From Bacteroidota bacterium (GTDB lineage Bacteria > Bacteroidota > Bacteroidia > Chitinophagales > BACL12): a stretch of 64,000 nucleotides of DNA. Positions within the stretch are counted from its first letter, which is position 1; every line of letters begins with the position of its first letter. The position numbers and the translations under genes were made by a program. The notes beneath the pieces are model-generated. The model was not told the DNA's origin, searched no databases, and saw nothing but the letters and a program-made list of their open reading frames with translations. This document shows, one piece after another, positions 8,910-16,779 of this stretch. The stretch spans positions 434,001-498,000 of the forward strand of contig JADJIS010000002.1 in NCBI GenBank assembly GCA_016706865.1, in the 5' to 3' direction.

Positions 8910-10259
8910 TTATAATTTTTCTGTCGAGAAGTTTTCACCCCTCAGGTCGTTTAAATAAGCTCTCACCGAACTGAAAGAAACAGTTTTATCAGTAAAATAA
9001 GTAGCTGCTAATTGAATCTCATTTTCACTTGCACCAAAGTGACGCAAAATATTTGTGAGATGCATTTTCATGTGACCTTTTTGTATACCTGAAGTAACCA
9101 ATGCCTTTATTGCGGAAAAATTTTGTGCCAATCCAACACATGCAACAATCTTCATTAATTCTTTAGCACTTGGATTTCCTAATATTTCCAGAGAACGTTT
9201 GCTCAACGGATGCAATTTTGTTAATCCGCCAACAGTTCCAACAGCCAATGGAATTTCTAAAGAGAAAATAAATTTGTTTCCTTTTATTTCACAACTGGAA
9301 AGACTTGCATATTGTCCATTGCGCGATGCATAGGCGTGACCACATGCTTCAATTGCACGAAAATCGTTTCCTGTAGCAAGAATTACTGCATCAATGCCGT
9401 TAAATATTCCTTTGTTATGCGTAGTTGCGCGATACACATCGTGTTTCGCAATATTAATTGCAGTATTAAATTTTCTGGCAAATTGTTGGGCAGATAAATT
9501 AGCTTCTTCAAAAGATCCCAATTCATTTATATCACATTCCACCCAGGCTTTTACCAGACATTCCGGAGTGTAATTACTCAAAATGCTCATTACAACATCT
9601 ACATTTTTTTCAGCGCCGGTAAATTTTTTATTTTCTTTAACTTCTTCTGCGAGACTTCCGGCAAAATGTTCTAAAACGGAATTAATAAAATTAGCACCCA
9701 TTGCATCCGCAGTTTCGAATGTTGCTTTTAATTGATAATATTCCGGTTCGAGATCGGAACAATCAATTAATTCCAAAGTTTTTAATCCGCCCCCACGCGC
9801 TTTCATATTTTCAACCAGAGGTTGAACACCGGCAATTAATTCTTCTTTTAATTCCGTATCGAAAAAATGCAATAATTTTTCACTGTCGCCACGCCATAAA
9901 AAATGAACGTGACCAACCTTTATTGTTGAAATTACTTCGGCATGAAAACCTCCGCGTTCGCTCCAAAACTTTGCTCCTGCACTTGCGGCTGCAACAACCG
10001 AGCTTTCTTCTATCACCATTGGAACTACATAAGTGCGGCCATTAATTACAAAATTTGGTGCAACACCATATGGTAAATAAAAATTGGTAAGGGTATTTTC
10101 AGAGATGCCATCAAATACTTTTTGTAATTCGGCATTGGCATGCATATAACTTGAAAATTCCCGCGCAATATCCAATGGATTACTGGTGAGAAAATGTTTT
10201 GCAAGCCATGCAATTTTTTCTGTTTTATTGAGTTTGGAAAACCCTTTTATTTTTGCCAC
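8910..10259 (-). CDS. mvaA: Class II hydroxymethylglutaryl-CoA reductase
   Basis: Makes mevalonate from HMG-CoA, the committed step of the pathway; families named degradative HMGR run this way in biosynthetic clusters too. Class II features are the N-terminus (FSKLNKTEKIAWLAKHF), the active-site Glu block ENTLTNFYLPYGVAPNF, VPMVIEESSVVAAASAGAKF, DAMGANFINSVLE, and ATGNDFRAIEACGHAYAS in the cofactor region. The length (449 aa) is normal. The start is a GTG at 10259. It is second in the operon, 42 bp after fni. HMG-CoA synthase and thiolase are not in the window. Cofactor preference (NADH or NADPH) cannot be read reliably. Confidence 0.93.
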   Translation of the reverse strand: MAKIKGFSKLNKTEKIAWLAKHFLTSNPLDIAREFSSYMHANAELQKVFDGISENTLTNFYLPYGVAPNFVINGRTYVVPMVIEESSVVAAASAGAKFWSERGGFHAEVISTIKVGHVHFLWRGDSEKLLHFFDTELKEELIAGVQPLVENMKARGGGLKTLELIDCSDLEPEYYQLKATFETADAMGANFINSVLEHFAGSLAEEVKENKKFTGAEKNVDVVMSILSNYTPECLVKAWVECDINELGSFEEANLSAQQFARKFNTAINIAKHDVYRATTHNKGIFNGIDAVILATGNDFRAIEACGHAYASRNGQYASLSSCEIKGNKFIFSLEIPLAVGTVGGLTKLHPLSKRSLEILGNPSAKELMKIVACVGLAQNFSAIKALVTSGIQKGHMKMHLTNILRHFGASENEIQLAATYFTDKTVSFSSVRAYLNDLRGENFSTEKL

Positions 10260-10301
10260 TCTGAAATTTATTATTCAAATACAATCAAATAAAAGTACTT
10301 C

Positions 10302-11309
10302 TTATTTTACTTTTAAAAAATTGTTACACAAAATTAACCCATCTCTTTGACTTTCAATATATGTTTTCAACTCCGCATATCCTGTCTGTGCATATTTCAG
10401 GAAACCGGAACCCTGAGCATAAATACTGTTTAGGTTCAATTTTTCGGTGAGATAATATCCATCCAAAAAATTTTTCACTCCACCGCTGATTATCACCTCT
10501 CTACACTTCAAATCGTTCCCTAATGTTGCAGCGGCTTGGTTTACAAATCCAACCATCTCCTCTGCTGTATGTCCTATATACGCTAATTCTTTAAACACAG
10601 ATCCTTCGGCATTGTTCGAGCGCAACATTTCCAATTTTGCAAAATTAGTGCCGCCATATGCGCCAAAATCAAGAGCAGCAATAGGTAGCTGCAACAGGGC
10701 TTTCACACTTTCAGGCCCCATCCCTTGTCCTACCTCCTTCACAATTAGTGGAAAATCGACCTCAAGCAGCAATTTTTGTATGGTTTCCAAAGGTGATTTT
10801 GTAAAGGTATCACCCTCGGGTTGCAACCATTCCTGAAAAGGATTAATATGCACTATAAGTCCGTCAGCATCAAGCGATTGCACCATTTTTTTTATGGCAT
10901 CTACCGTATTATCGGCCAGGTTGTGTTCTATCTGCGCAATTCCCAGGTTGGCAAAAAAGGGCAGGTTCTTTCCAATGATGGGTCTTAAATTAAAATCATC
11001 AAAATACTTATCATCGTTCAACAGACGACGACAGGAGCCCAAACCCATGCCCATTCCGAACTCATTACATGCACTTGCTAAATTGCGATTTATCACCCCG
11101 GCTTGCTCCGTTCCACCCGTCATACTGCTTATCCAGATAGGATTTGCGAGCTTTTTTCCTAAAAATTCTTTCTCCAAAGAAACAGCATGATGCCCGCTCA
11201 AAACGGGTTCGTAGTAAAACCTCACATCATTTTCAAGACTTCCCGTCTGGCTCTTGAGTGCCAGTTCGATATGATCTTGTTTGCGTTGTTCTGAAGTTGG
11301 ATCGGACAA
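10302..11309 (-). CDS. fni: Type 2 isopentenyl-diphosphate delta-isomerase
   Basis: FMN-dependent interconversion of isopentenyl and dimethylallyl diphosphates. Family motifs are QRKQDHIELAL near the N-terminus, NPIWISSMTGGTEQAG, GMGLGSCR, VKEVGQGMGPESV and the FMN-phosphate loop FGAYGGTNF. The open frame runs far upstream to 11498, but that part translates low-complexity repeat DNA and is not coding. I place the start at TTG 11309, giving 335 aa (MSDPTSEQRKQDH); no ATG is available. A perfect -7 element (11331-11338) lies 21 bp before this start, which supports it. First gene of the mevalonate operon. Confidence 0.93.
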   Translation of the reverse strand: MSDPTSEQRKQDHIELALKSQTGSLENDVRFYYEPVLSGHHAVSLEKEFLGKKLANPIWISSMTGGTEQAGVINRNLASACNEFGMGMGLGSCRRLLNDDKYFDDFNLRPIIGKNLPFFANLGIAQIEHNLADNTVDAIKKMVQSLDADGLIVHINPFQEWLQPEGDTFTKSPLETIQKLLLEVDFPLIVKEVGQGMGPESVKALLQLPIAALDFGAYGGTNFAKLEMLRSNNAEGSVFKELAYIGHTAEEMVGFVNQAAATLGNDLKCREVIISGGVKNFLDGYYLTEKLNLNSIYAQGSGFLKYAQTGYAELKTYIESQRDGLILCNNFLKVK

Positions 11310-11330
11310 GTTGAGCGTTATTGTTGGGTG

Positions 11331-11338
11331 CAAAGGTA
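11331..11338 (-). promoter_or_regulatory. -7 element of the mevalonate operon promoter
   Basis: Minus-strand TACCTTTG, an exact match to the Bacteroidota -7 consensus TAnnTTTG, followed by CACCC. It fixes the transcription start near 11325, so the fni start must lie downstream of that. No clear TTG is seen at the -33 position, which falls in the heptamer array. Confidence 0.6.
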
Positions 11339-11560
11339 AGAAAATGAGTAATGAGTAATGAGTGATGAGTTTGATCCGAGAAAGCCGGATAGATTTACTC
11401 TTGACTAATGACTGTTGATGGGGTGAGTGGTGAGTAGTGAGTGCTGAGAATGCTACGATCAAATAGTGAGGCTCCCACTTTTTCAGTGGGGGTCTCACTG
11501 GGGAAGGGGAAAATGGTGAGTGGTGAGTGGTGAATAGTGAGCTTACTCCGAGTTAGCCGA
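11339..11560. repeat. Degenerate 7-bp tandem words (ATGAGTA / GTGAGTG type)
   Basis: Upstream of fni the DNA is a run of imperfect heptamers: ATGAGTA, ATGAGTA, ATGAGTG, ATGAGTT at 11344-11371, then GTGAGTG, GTGAGTA, GTGAGTG around 11420-11445, and again GGTGAGT words at 11515-11545. A 36-bp hairpin element interrupts it at 11464. Part of this array occupies the -33 region of the mevalonate operon promoter. Confidence 0.75.
11464..11499 (+). repeat. Interspersed hairpin, family A copy 1
   Basis: TAGTGAG-GCT-CCCACT, loop TTTTC, AGTGGG-GGT-CTCACT. Arms pair over 14-15 positions if G-T wobbles are allowed in the GCT/GGT segment. Other copies are at 28745-28779 (opposite strand) and 44440-44474. 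The inner stem differs from those copies by paired substitutions. Confidence 0.8.
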
Positions 11561-11722
11561 ATAGTTTTGCTCCGCCCCGTACGCCGTGGTTTGGTGTTTT
11601 TCTCCAACCACTGCTGGGCGAAGTGTGATTTAGCTCTGATCGAGTCTTGCTATTACTTAACAATGATACTTTGACCTTCCTGCAGGACTAAAATTTTCAC
11701 TCAAGCTATTTCCCCACTCATT

Positions 11723-11760
11723 ACTCCCGTCCGACCGGGTCATCCGGGCGGGCATAACTC
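11723..11760. repeat. GC-rich interspersed palindromic element, family E copy 1
   Basis: ACTCCCGTCCGACCGGGT followed by CATCCGGGCGGGCAT. It recurs in reverse orientation at 22800-22836 with one base missing. Both copies are embedded in the same ACTCATT heptamer words. The remaining 11560-11876 bases hold no gene: 11765-11845 is another heptamer run of CTCACCA words. Confidence 0.75.
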
Positions 11761-11764
11761 ATTT

Positions 11765-11845
11765 CTCATCTCCAAACCCACCCACTCACCCTTTCCCTTC
11801 CCACTCACTCCTCACCACTCACCACTCCCCCCTCACCATCAATAT
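11765..11845. repeat. 7-bp tandem words of CTCACCA type
   Basis: Pyrimidine-rich imperfect heptamers (CCCACTCACC, CTCACCA, CTCACCA, CTCACCA) fill the gap before the oligopeptidase promoter. The phase of seven is clearest at 11810-11840. Confidence 0.7.
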
Positions 11846-11850
11846 CTTCT

Positions 11851-11858
11851 TAAATTTG
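11851..11858 (+). promoter_or_regulatory. -7 element of the M3 oligopeptidase promoter
   Basis: TAAATTTG, exact consensus, followed by CACCTTT. The start codon is 18 bp downstream, a spacing also seen for three other genes of this window. Confidence 0.6.
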
Positions 11859-11876
11859 CACCTTTAATAAATCGAT

Positions 11877-13574
11877 ATGCATTTTTCAGAATACAGTTAT
11901 ACGCGGCCGGAAATTGAATCTTTGAGGGAGCGCTTTATGGATTTGGTTAAATCTTTTGAGTTAGCAGAAAACGCGGAAGGACAAATGGATGCTATGGATA
12001 AAATTAATCAACTCCGTTCGGCATTTGATACCAATTATCAGCTTTGTGCAATTCGTCATTCCATTGATACCAGGGATGAATTTTATAATAAGGAGCAGGA
12101 TTTTTTTGATGAAAATTTGCCGCATTTTGAAGAACTTACCAGTATCTATTATAAAGCACTGATACATTCTAAATTCAGAATAGAATTGGAAGAAAAATTT
12201 GGTAAACAATTATTCCGTATCGCGGATATGCAATTGCGTGTTTTTAAACCGGAAATAATTAATGATCTTATCACGGAAAATAAATTAAGTACTGAGTATC
12301 AGGAATTGATTGCAAGTGCACTGATCAATTTCGATGGAGCCGATAGAACAATAGCAGAAATGGTTCCCTATTTGCGCTCGACAGATAGAAATGTAAGGCA
12401 AGAAGCATCATCTGCTCGTTGGAATTTTTTTGTAGAGAATGAAAATGCTTTCGACAGAATATTTGATGAATTAGTAAAAACACGACACACTATTGCTTTA
12501 GAGTTGGGATTTAAAAATTTTGTCGCGGTTGGTTACCTCAGGATGTTGCGTAGCGATTATACTTCTGATATGGTGGCAGGATTTCGTGAACAGGTATTGA
12601 AACAAATTGTCCCCATGGCATCGGAATTAAAAAAGGAACAGGCAAAACGACTTAATTTAGATATCTTAAAATACTACGACGAACCATTATTATTTAAGAG
12701 CGGAAATGCAGATCCAAAAGGATCACCTGAATGGATAATTAATAACGGCAAAAAAATGTATGCAGAATTATCCGCTGAAACAAAAGAGTTTTTTAATTTC
12801 ATGCTCGACCACGACCTCATGGATCTGGAAGCAAAAAAAGGGAAGGCGGGGGGTGGATATTGCACTTATATATCAGGATATAAATCGCCTTTTATTTTCT
12901 CAAATTTTAACGGGACAAGTGCCGATATAGATGTGCTTACACATGAGGTGGGACATGCATTTCAGGTGTATATGAGTCGCGGGTTTGAAGTGCCGGAATA
13001 TTATTGGCCAACGAGTGATGCTGCGGAAATTCACTCCATGAGTATGGAATATTTTGCATATCCATGGATGGATGATTTTTTTGCGGAGGAAGCAGATAAA
13101 TATCGTTATGCGCATTTAGTGGAATCGCTTTTATTTTTACCTTATGGTGTTGCAGTGGATGAATTTCAACATCATATTTACGAAAAACCTGAGCTTACAC
13201 CAACAGAAAGAAAAACGCTTTGGAGAAACATAGAAAAAAAATATCTTCCGCTAAAAGATTATGATGATAATAATTATTTAAATGCCGGCGGTTTCTGGCA
13301 AACACAGGCACATATTTATCAATCACCATTTTATTATATTGATTATACCCTTGCACAAATGTGTGCCTTTCAATTTTGGTTAAAAGCTAAAAAAGATAAT
13401 GTTGCAGCATTACACGATTATGTTCAATTATGTAAAGCTGGTGGAAGCCGATCCTTTTTAGAATTAGTTGAATACGCCAACCTTAGATCACCGTTTGAGG
13501 TAAATGTTTTTGCAGATATTGTTGGTGAATTGGATGGGTATTTGAAAGGGGTGGATGAAAGTAAACTTGGATGA
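11877..13574 (+). CDS. M3 family oligoendopeptidase (PepF-like)
   Basis: Zinc metallopeptidase of the thimet/oligoendopeptidase F family, expected to cut short peptides in the cytoplasm; there is no signal peptide. The zinc motif is HEVGHAF with H356, E357 and H360, and the third ligand is in AAEIHSMSMEYFAYPW. The N-terminal helical part (residues 1-200) and the GGYCTYISGYKSPFIFSNFNGT block before the zinc site match the Bacteroidota group of about 565 aa. The start at 11877 is supported by the perfect -7 element 18 bp upstream. It stands alone. After its stop the gap carries repeat elements, not a terminator. Confidence 0.93.
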   Translation: MHFSEYSYTRPEIESLRERFMDLVKSFELAENAEGQMDAMDKINQLRSAFDTNYQLCAIRHSIDTRDEFYNKEQDFFDENLPHFEELTSIYYKALIHSKFRIELEEKFGKQLFRIADMQLRVFKPEIINDLITENKLSTEYQELIASALINFDGADRTIAEMVPYLRSTDRNVRQEASSARWNFFVENENAFDRIFDELVKTRHTIALELGFKNFVAVGYLRMLRSDYTSDMVAGFREQVLKQIVPMASELKKEQAKRLNLDILKYYDEPLLFKSGNADPKGSPEWIINNGKKMYAELSAETKEFFNFMLDHDLMDLEAKKGKAGGGYCTYISGYKSPFIFSNFNGTSADIDVLTHEVGHAFQVYMSRGFEVPEYYWPTSDAAEIHSMSMEYFAYPWMDDFFAEEADKYRYAHLVESLLFLPYGVAVDEFQHHIYEKPELTPTERKTLWRNIEKKYLPLKDYDDNNYLNAGGFWQTQAHIYQSPFYYIDYTLAQMCAFQFWLKAKKDNVAALHDYVQLCKAGGSRSFLELVEYANLRSPFEVNVFADIVGELDGYLKGVDESKLG

Positions 13575-13590
13575 AAAGTGTGCTAAAAGA

Positions 13591-13654
13591 GGGAACCCGC
13601 CAGTAGGCGGACAGGCGCAGATGACGCTGATTTGGCGGATTTAAAAGGATAAAA
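13591..13654 (+). repeat. Interspersed element, family C copy 1
   Basis: GGGAACCCGCC with a small hairpin (CCGCC-AGTA-GGCGG), then CAGGCGCAGATGACGCTGAT and TTGGCGGATTTAAAAGGATA. The same order of blocks recurs at 43748-43820. The GCGGAT words are spaced 9 bp apart. The end of the element merges into the block that precedes family B hairpins. Confidence 0.75.
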
Positions 13655-13718
13655 ATTTTAAAATAAATTGAGATTAATTTTAAAATGAAAGAAGGAGTTT
13701 GCAATTTGCGATAGATAC

Positions 13719-13765
13719 AGTCCTGAAAGGACGGCCCATCTTGTAACAACGGACTTTAGTCCGTG
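13719..13765 (+). repeat. Interspersed double-hairpin element, family B copy 1
   Basis: Two hairpins in 47 bp: AGTCCTGAAAGGAC (stem GTCCT/AGGAC) and ACGGACTTTAGTCCGT (6-bp stem), joined by GGCCCATCTTGTAACA. The whole unit recurs in reverse orientation at 28893-28939 with one substitution in the linker. Shared flanking sequence GGCGGATTTAAAA-GGATAAA precedes both. Confidence 0.85.
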
Positions 13766-13823
13766 TTAATTTGAGAGGACGGCAGGTCAAGGGATGAATT
13801 TTAATTTTCGAAGAAAATTTACC

Positions 13824-13851
13824 CCTCACGCCTCACGCTTCACGCCTCACG
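13824..13851. repeat. Four exact-phase heptamers CCTCACG
   Basis: CCTCACG, CCTCACG, CTTCACG, CCTCACG, without gaps. With the two elements above, this accounts for most of the 353-bp gap 13575-13927; the remainder is A+T-rich with no gene. Confidence 0.85.
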
Positions 13852-13927
13852 AAAAAAATGGTTTGCCGAAAGAATTAATGACCTGTTTTATTTATCATTC
13901 ATTGATCAACAATTAATTAGACCAATT

Positions 13928-14662
13928 GTGAAATGTTATTTAAAAATAAATTTTATTAGTTTTTTGATCCTTGGATTTATTCCTGCGATCGGAAATACAC
14001 AAACCATCTCTCATGACACTTCCGCATTAAAAGCAACCAGCATTGCCAAGCGCGTGATAAGTGCAATGGGAGGAGATGAAAATTTTGAGGAAACAAATTT
14101 TATTGGCTGGTCATTTTTTGGAAGTAGAAAATTGATATGGGATAAACAAAACGATAGAGTTAGGGTTGACTACCTCAAAAAGGAATTAACTATTATAACC
14201 TCCCTAAATTCAGAGGAAACAAAATTATTCATAAATGGATCGGAGATCACGGATGCTGATTCGCTGATCAAATATAGTACGCGGGGAAAAAGAATTTGGG
14301 CGAACGATTCTTATTGGCTGCTCATGCCTTTTAAATTGTTGGATGAGGGAGTAAATTTAAAATTTGTAAAAGACACACTTTTAAATACTGTAAATACCTC
14401 CATCCTCGAAATGACCTTTGAAAATGTCGGTTTTACCCCTGAAAATAAATATTGGATCTACGTTGATATGAATTCCTATTTAATAATCCAATGGGATTTT
14501 TTCGATAAATATACAGACACCATTCCTGAATTCTCCAACACTTGGAGCGACTACAAAAAATACGATAAATTACTCATCTCCAGCGACCGCGGAGTAGAGG
14601 GAAAATTGGAAGATATTTATGTGGTGGATGAAATGCCTTCTGGTGTATTTGAAAATGAATAG
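13928..14662 (+). CDS. Secreted protein resembling outer-membrane lipoprotein-sorting proteins
   Basis: Starts at GTG 13928 with a basic N-region and hydrophobic segment (INFISFLILGFIPAIG) ending near NTQ, so exported. The mature part opens with KATSIAKRVISAMGGDENFEE, a helix followed by a long series of beta-strands with regular amphipathic turns (WDKQNDRVRVDY, LIISSDRGVEGK-like), which recalls the LolA/LppX open-barrel fold found in Bacteroidota lipoprotein-sorting-like proteins. I have no motif proof. The 244-aa length fits. No partner genes lie nearby; the gap upstream is filled with repeats. Treat function as unknown. Confidence 0.7.
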   Translation: MKCYLKINFISFLILGFIPAIGNTQTISHDTSALKATSIAKRVISAMGGDENFEETNFIGWSFFGSRKLIWDKQNDRVRVDYLKKELTIITSLNSEETKLFINGSEITDADSLIKYSTRGKRIWANDSYWLLMPFKLLDEGVNLKFVKDTLLNTVNTSILEMTFENVGFTPENKYWIYVDMNSYLIIQWDFFDKYTDTIPEFSNTWSDYKKYDKLLISSDRGVEGKLEDIYVVDEMPSGVFENE

Positions 14663-14793
14663 GGCACAACAATATTATATTTTTTGATAATAATTTCTTA
14701 CTATTGTTAAAGAATGAGATCCTTGCCATCTCAAAAACTAGTCTTATGAAAACATTTAAGCATAATTTAAAATATAAGCCCTCAGGATAGCAT

Positions 14794-15849
14794 TTGTTTT
14801 TGTTTTTATTCCTTTTATTTTTTGTCAACAATTTATCAGCAACAATTGACCTGGGTATTTCTGAAATTATTACTCCAGTAAGTGGTTGTGGATTAACCGA
14901 TGAAGAGGTCGTTAGGATAAAAATCACAAATTATGGTGATGAATCTGTTTTTTCAGCTACAATTGCATATCAACTTGACGCAGAGGCAATTCCGATGGAA
15001 ATAGATTTTGCAGGAATAATGCCTGGCGAATCCATTTTTTACGATTTTATAGTTACTGTAGATCTCTCAGAACCTGGATGGCATGACTTATGCGCCTGGA
15101 CGATATGGCCTGATGATGACGCCTCCAATGATACTATTTGTATTCAACTTAATGTACTTACAACCCCAATTGTTGATTTGGGAGCCGATATCAATATATG
15201 TGATTTTATAGTGTTAGATGCCGCTAATCCAGGATCTGAATTTCTTTGGAATACAGGAGAAAATACACAAACTATTGTTGTAGTTGATTCTGGAGTTTAT
15301 TCAGTAGTGGTGATAGATCCTATTACGGGTTGCGAGGATTCTGATACCCTTGAAATAAATTTAATGGGAATACCAAATGCAGAATTTACATATACGTTAT
15401 CTGGATTAACTATATCTTGTATTAATTTTTCCACAAATGCAATAGCATATACTTGGGATTTTTCGGTGGGAGAATCCTATCTCGTTGACCCGGTATTTAT
15501 TTTCCCGGAACCTGGTAATTATTATGTCTCATTAACTGCTGCAAATGCATGTAGTGATGATGTTACAACTTCGCTTATTTTAGTAACAACAGTGGAAGAA
15601 AATTTAAAATTGGAAAATAAGATTTCTATTTACCCGGTTCCTGCTCACTATTCGATAGACATTTCCGATGTTTCAAATGGGATTTTAAATTATACCATTA
15701 GATCATTTGCAGGAAATGTAATTGAAAACAAAAATTTTGTGGTTGGAGAAAGTATAAATATTGAGCATCTACCTCAAGGGTTGTATTTTATTGAATTAAT
15801 AAAATCAAATGGAGTTTCAGCTGGACTTGCCAAATTTAGTAAAATTTAA
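14794..15849 (+). CDS. T9SS cargo protein with CARDB-like and PKD-like domains; in-frame TAG upstream
   Basis: Exported protein of unknown role. After a hydrophobic signal (LFLFLFLLFFVNNLSA) come a CARDB-like domain (DLGISEIITPVSGCGLTDEE, KITNYGDESV), a short strand-rich unit on DLGADINIC, a PKD-like segment (YTWDFSVGES...PEPGNYYVSLTA) and a C-terminal type A sorting domain (ISIYPVPAHYSIDI...YFIELIKSNG). The start at TTG 14794 is forced: an ATG at 14746 is in frame and would give a normal basic N-region (MKTFKHNLKYKPSG), but a TAG at 14788-14790 separates it from the hydrophobic core. Either TTG is used or the gene has a nonsense mutation. Confidence 0.75.
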   Translation: MFLFLFLLFFVNNLSATIDLGISEIITPVSGCGLTDEEVVRIKITNYGDESVFSATIAYQLDAEAIPMEIDFAGIMPGESIFYDFIVTVDLSEPGWHDLCAWTIWPDDDASNDTICIQLNVLTTPIVDLGADINICDFIVLDAANPGSEFLWNTGENTQTIVVVDSGVYSVVVIDPITGCEDSDTLEINLMGIPNAEFTYTLSGLTISCINFSTNAIAYTWDFSVGESYLVDPVFIFPEPGNYYVSLTAANACSDDVTTSLILVTTVEENLKLENKISIYPVPAHYSIDISDVSNGILNYTIRSFAGNVIENKNFVVGESINIEHLPQGLYFIELIKSNGVSAGLAKFSKI

Positions 15850-15864
15850 TAAAGAGATACGGAC

Positions 15865-15886
15865 GTCAAGACTGATTACACTTGAC
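15865..15886 (+). terminator. Weak stem-loop after the T9SS gene
   Basis: GTCAAG, ten-base loop, CTTGAC, then AGTTTGTTTT. The stem is short and the T-tract broken, so this is only a possible terminator. Confidence 0.3.
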
Positions 15887-15961
15887 AGTTTGTTTTAATT
15901 GAAAATTTATAAAGCCAAGTAAAATTTAAATTAGGATATAAAATTTCCAATCAAAAAGTAA

Positions 15962-16055
15962 TCCCCCTTTTTCAATCTTTCCCAACCCTTCCTTCCTTTT
16001 TTAACCTTAGAACCTTACCCTTCGAATCTTCTCCCTTCTCCCTTCGAATCTTCAA
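15962..16055. repeat. 7-bp words CTTCTCC / CTTCGAA; copy of the 28605-28730 block
   Basis: Runs TTTTTCAATCTTTCCCAACC, CTTCCTTCCTTTTTTAACC, TTAGAACCTTACCC, TTCGAATCTTCTCCCTTC. The reverse complement of 28605-28730 has the same blocks in the same order, so this is an interspersed unit and not chance low complexity. Confidence 0.75.
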
Positions 16056-16059
16056 TTCT

Positions 16060-16770
16060 TTACACCACCGCCTCCTCTTCCGTATTCAACCTAAACCCAT
16101 TCCCATGAATATTCACGATCTCCAATGTTGGATCTTCTTTTAAATATTTGCGGAGTTTGGTTACGAATACATCCATGCTGCGGGCTGTGAAATAATCATC
16201 TCTTCCCCAAATTTGTTTTAAGGCTTCTTCGCGGTAAACGATATCGTTTACTTTCATGCAGAATAAACGCAATAATTCGGCTTCTTTTGGTGAAAGTTTT
16301 GCATCGGAACCATCGGTTTTGAGAAGGCGGGTTTTGTAATTAAAATGATATTTTCCAATCGTAAATTCTTTTTGCTGATTATTGGTGCGCAATTTTCCTC
16401 CGCGTTTTAAAATTGCGGCAATGCGATATAATAATTCTTCGCTGTTAAATGGTTTGGTAATATAATCATCAGCACCTACTTTAAATCCTTCCAAAACATC
16501 TTCCTGCAAAGTTTTTGCAGTGAGGAAAATTACAGGCATTTCAGGATTGATGCGTTTAATTTGTGCAGCAAGTGTGAAACCATCCTTTTTAGGCATCATA
16601 ACATCCAGTACACATAAATTAAATTCTTCCTTAAAAAAAAGGTCTTCCCCTTTTTCACCATCAGTGGCAAGTCGAACATCGTAGCCACTCATGCTTAAAT
16701 AATCTTTTAAAACGGCTCCGAAATTCGGATCGTCTTCCACTAATAAGATTTTTGTTTTTAATTCTTCCAT
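16060..16770 (-). CDS. OmpR/PhoB-family response regulator
   Basis: Two-component response regulator. The receiver domain (residues 7-120) has the acidic pair D13/D14 in LVEDDPNFG, phospho-acceptor D56 in CVLDVMMPKKDG, and K106-region signal VGADDYITKPF. A C-terminal winged-helix DNA-binding domain follows (KLSPKEAELLRLFC, DYFTARSMDVFVTKLRKYL). 236 aa is typical. It follows the histidine kinase by 9 bp on the same strand, so the pair is co-transcribed and surely cognate. The stimulus and targets are unknown; the divergent PDZ gene is a possible target. Confidence 0.95.
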   Translation of the reverse strand: MEELKTKILLVEDDPNFGAVLKDYLSMSGYDVRLATDGEKGEDLFFKEEFNLCVLDVMMPKKDGFTLAAQIKRINPEMPVIFLTAKTLQEDVLEGFKVGADDYITKPFNSEELLYRIAAILKRGGKLRTNNQQKEFTIGKYHFNYKTRLLKTDGSDAKLSPKEAELLRLFCMKVNDIVYREEALKQIWGRDDYFTARSMDVFVTKLRKYLKEDPTLEIVNIHGNGFRLNTEEEAVV

Positions 16771-16779
16771 AAGTATAGA

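Noticed and set aside
11310..11498. N-terminal extension of the isopentenyl-diphosphate isomerase
   Set aside because: The open frame continues upstream, but it translates heptamer words and would begin upstream of a perfect -7 element; the family starts near QRKQDH.
16000..16060. tRNA T-loop-like sequence TTCGAATC
   Set aside because: It belongs to CTTCGAATCTTC heptamer words; no cloverleaf can be drawn around it. No other tRNA signal was seen in the window.
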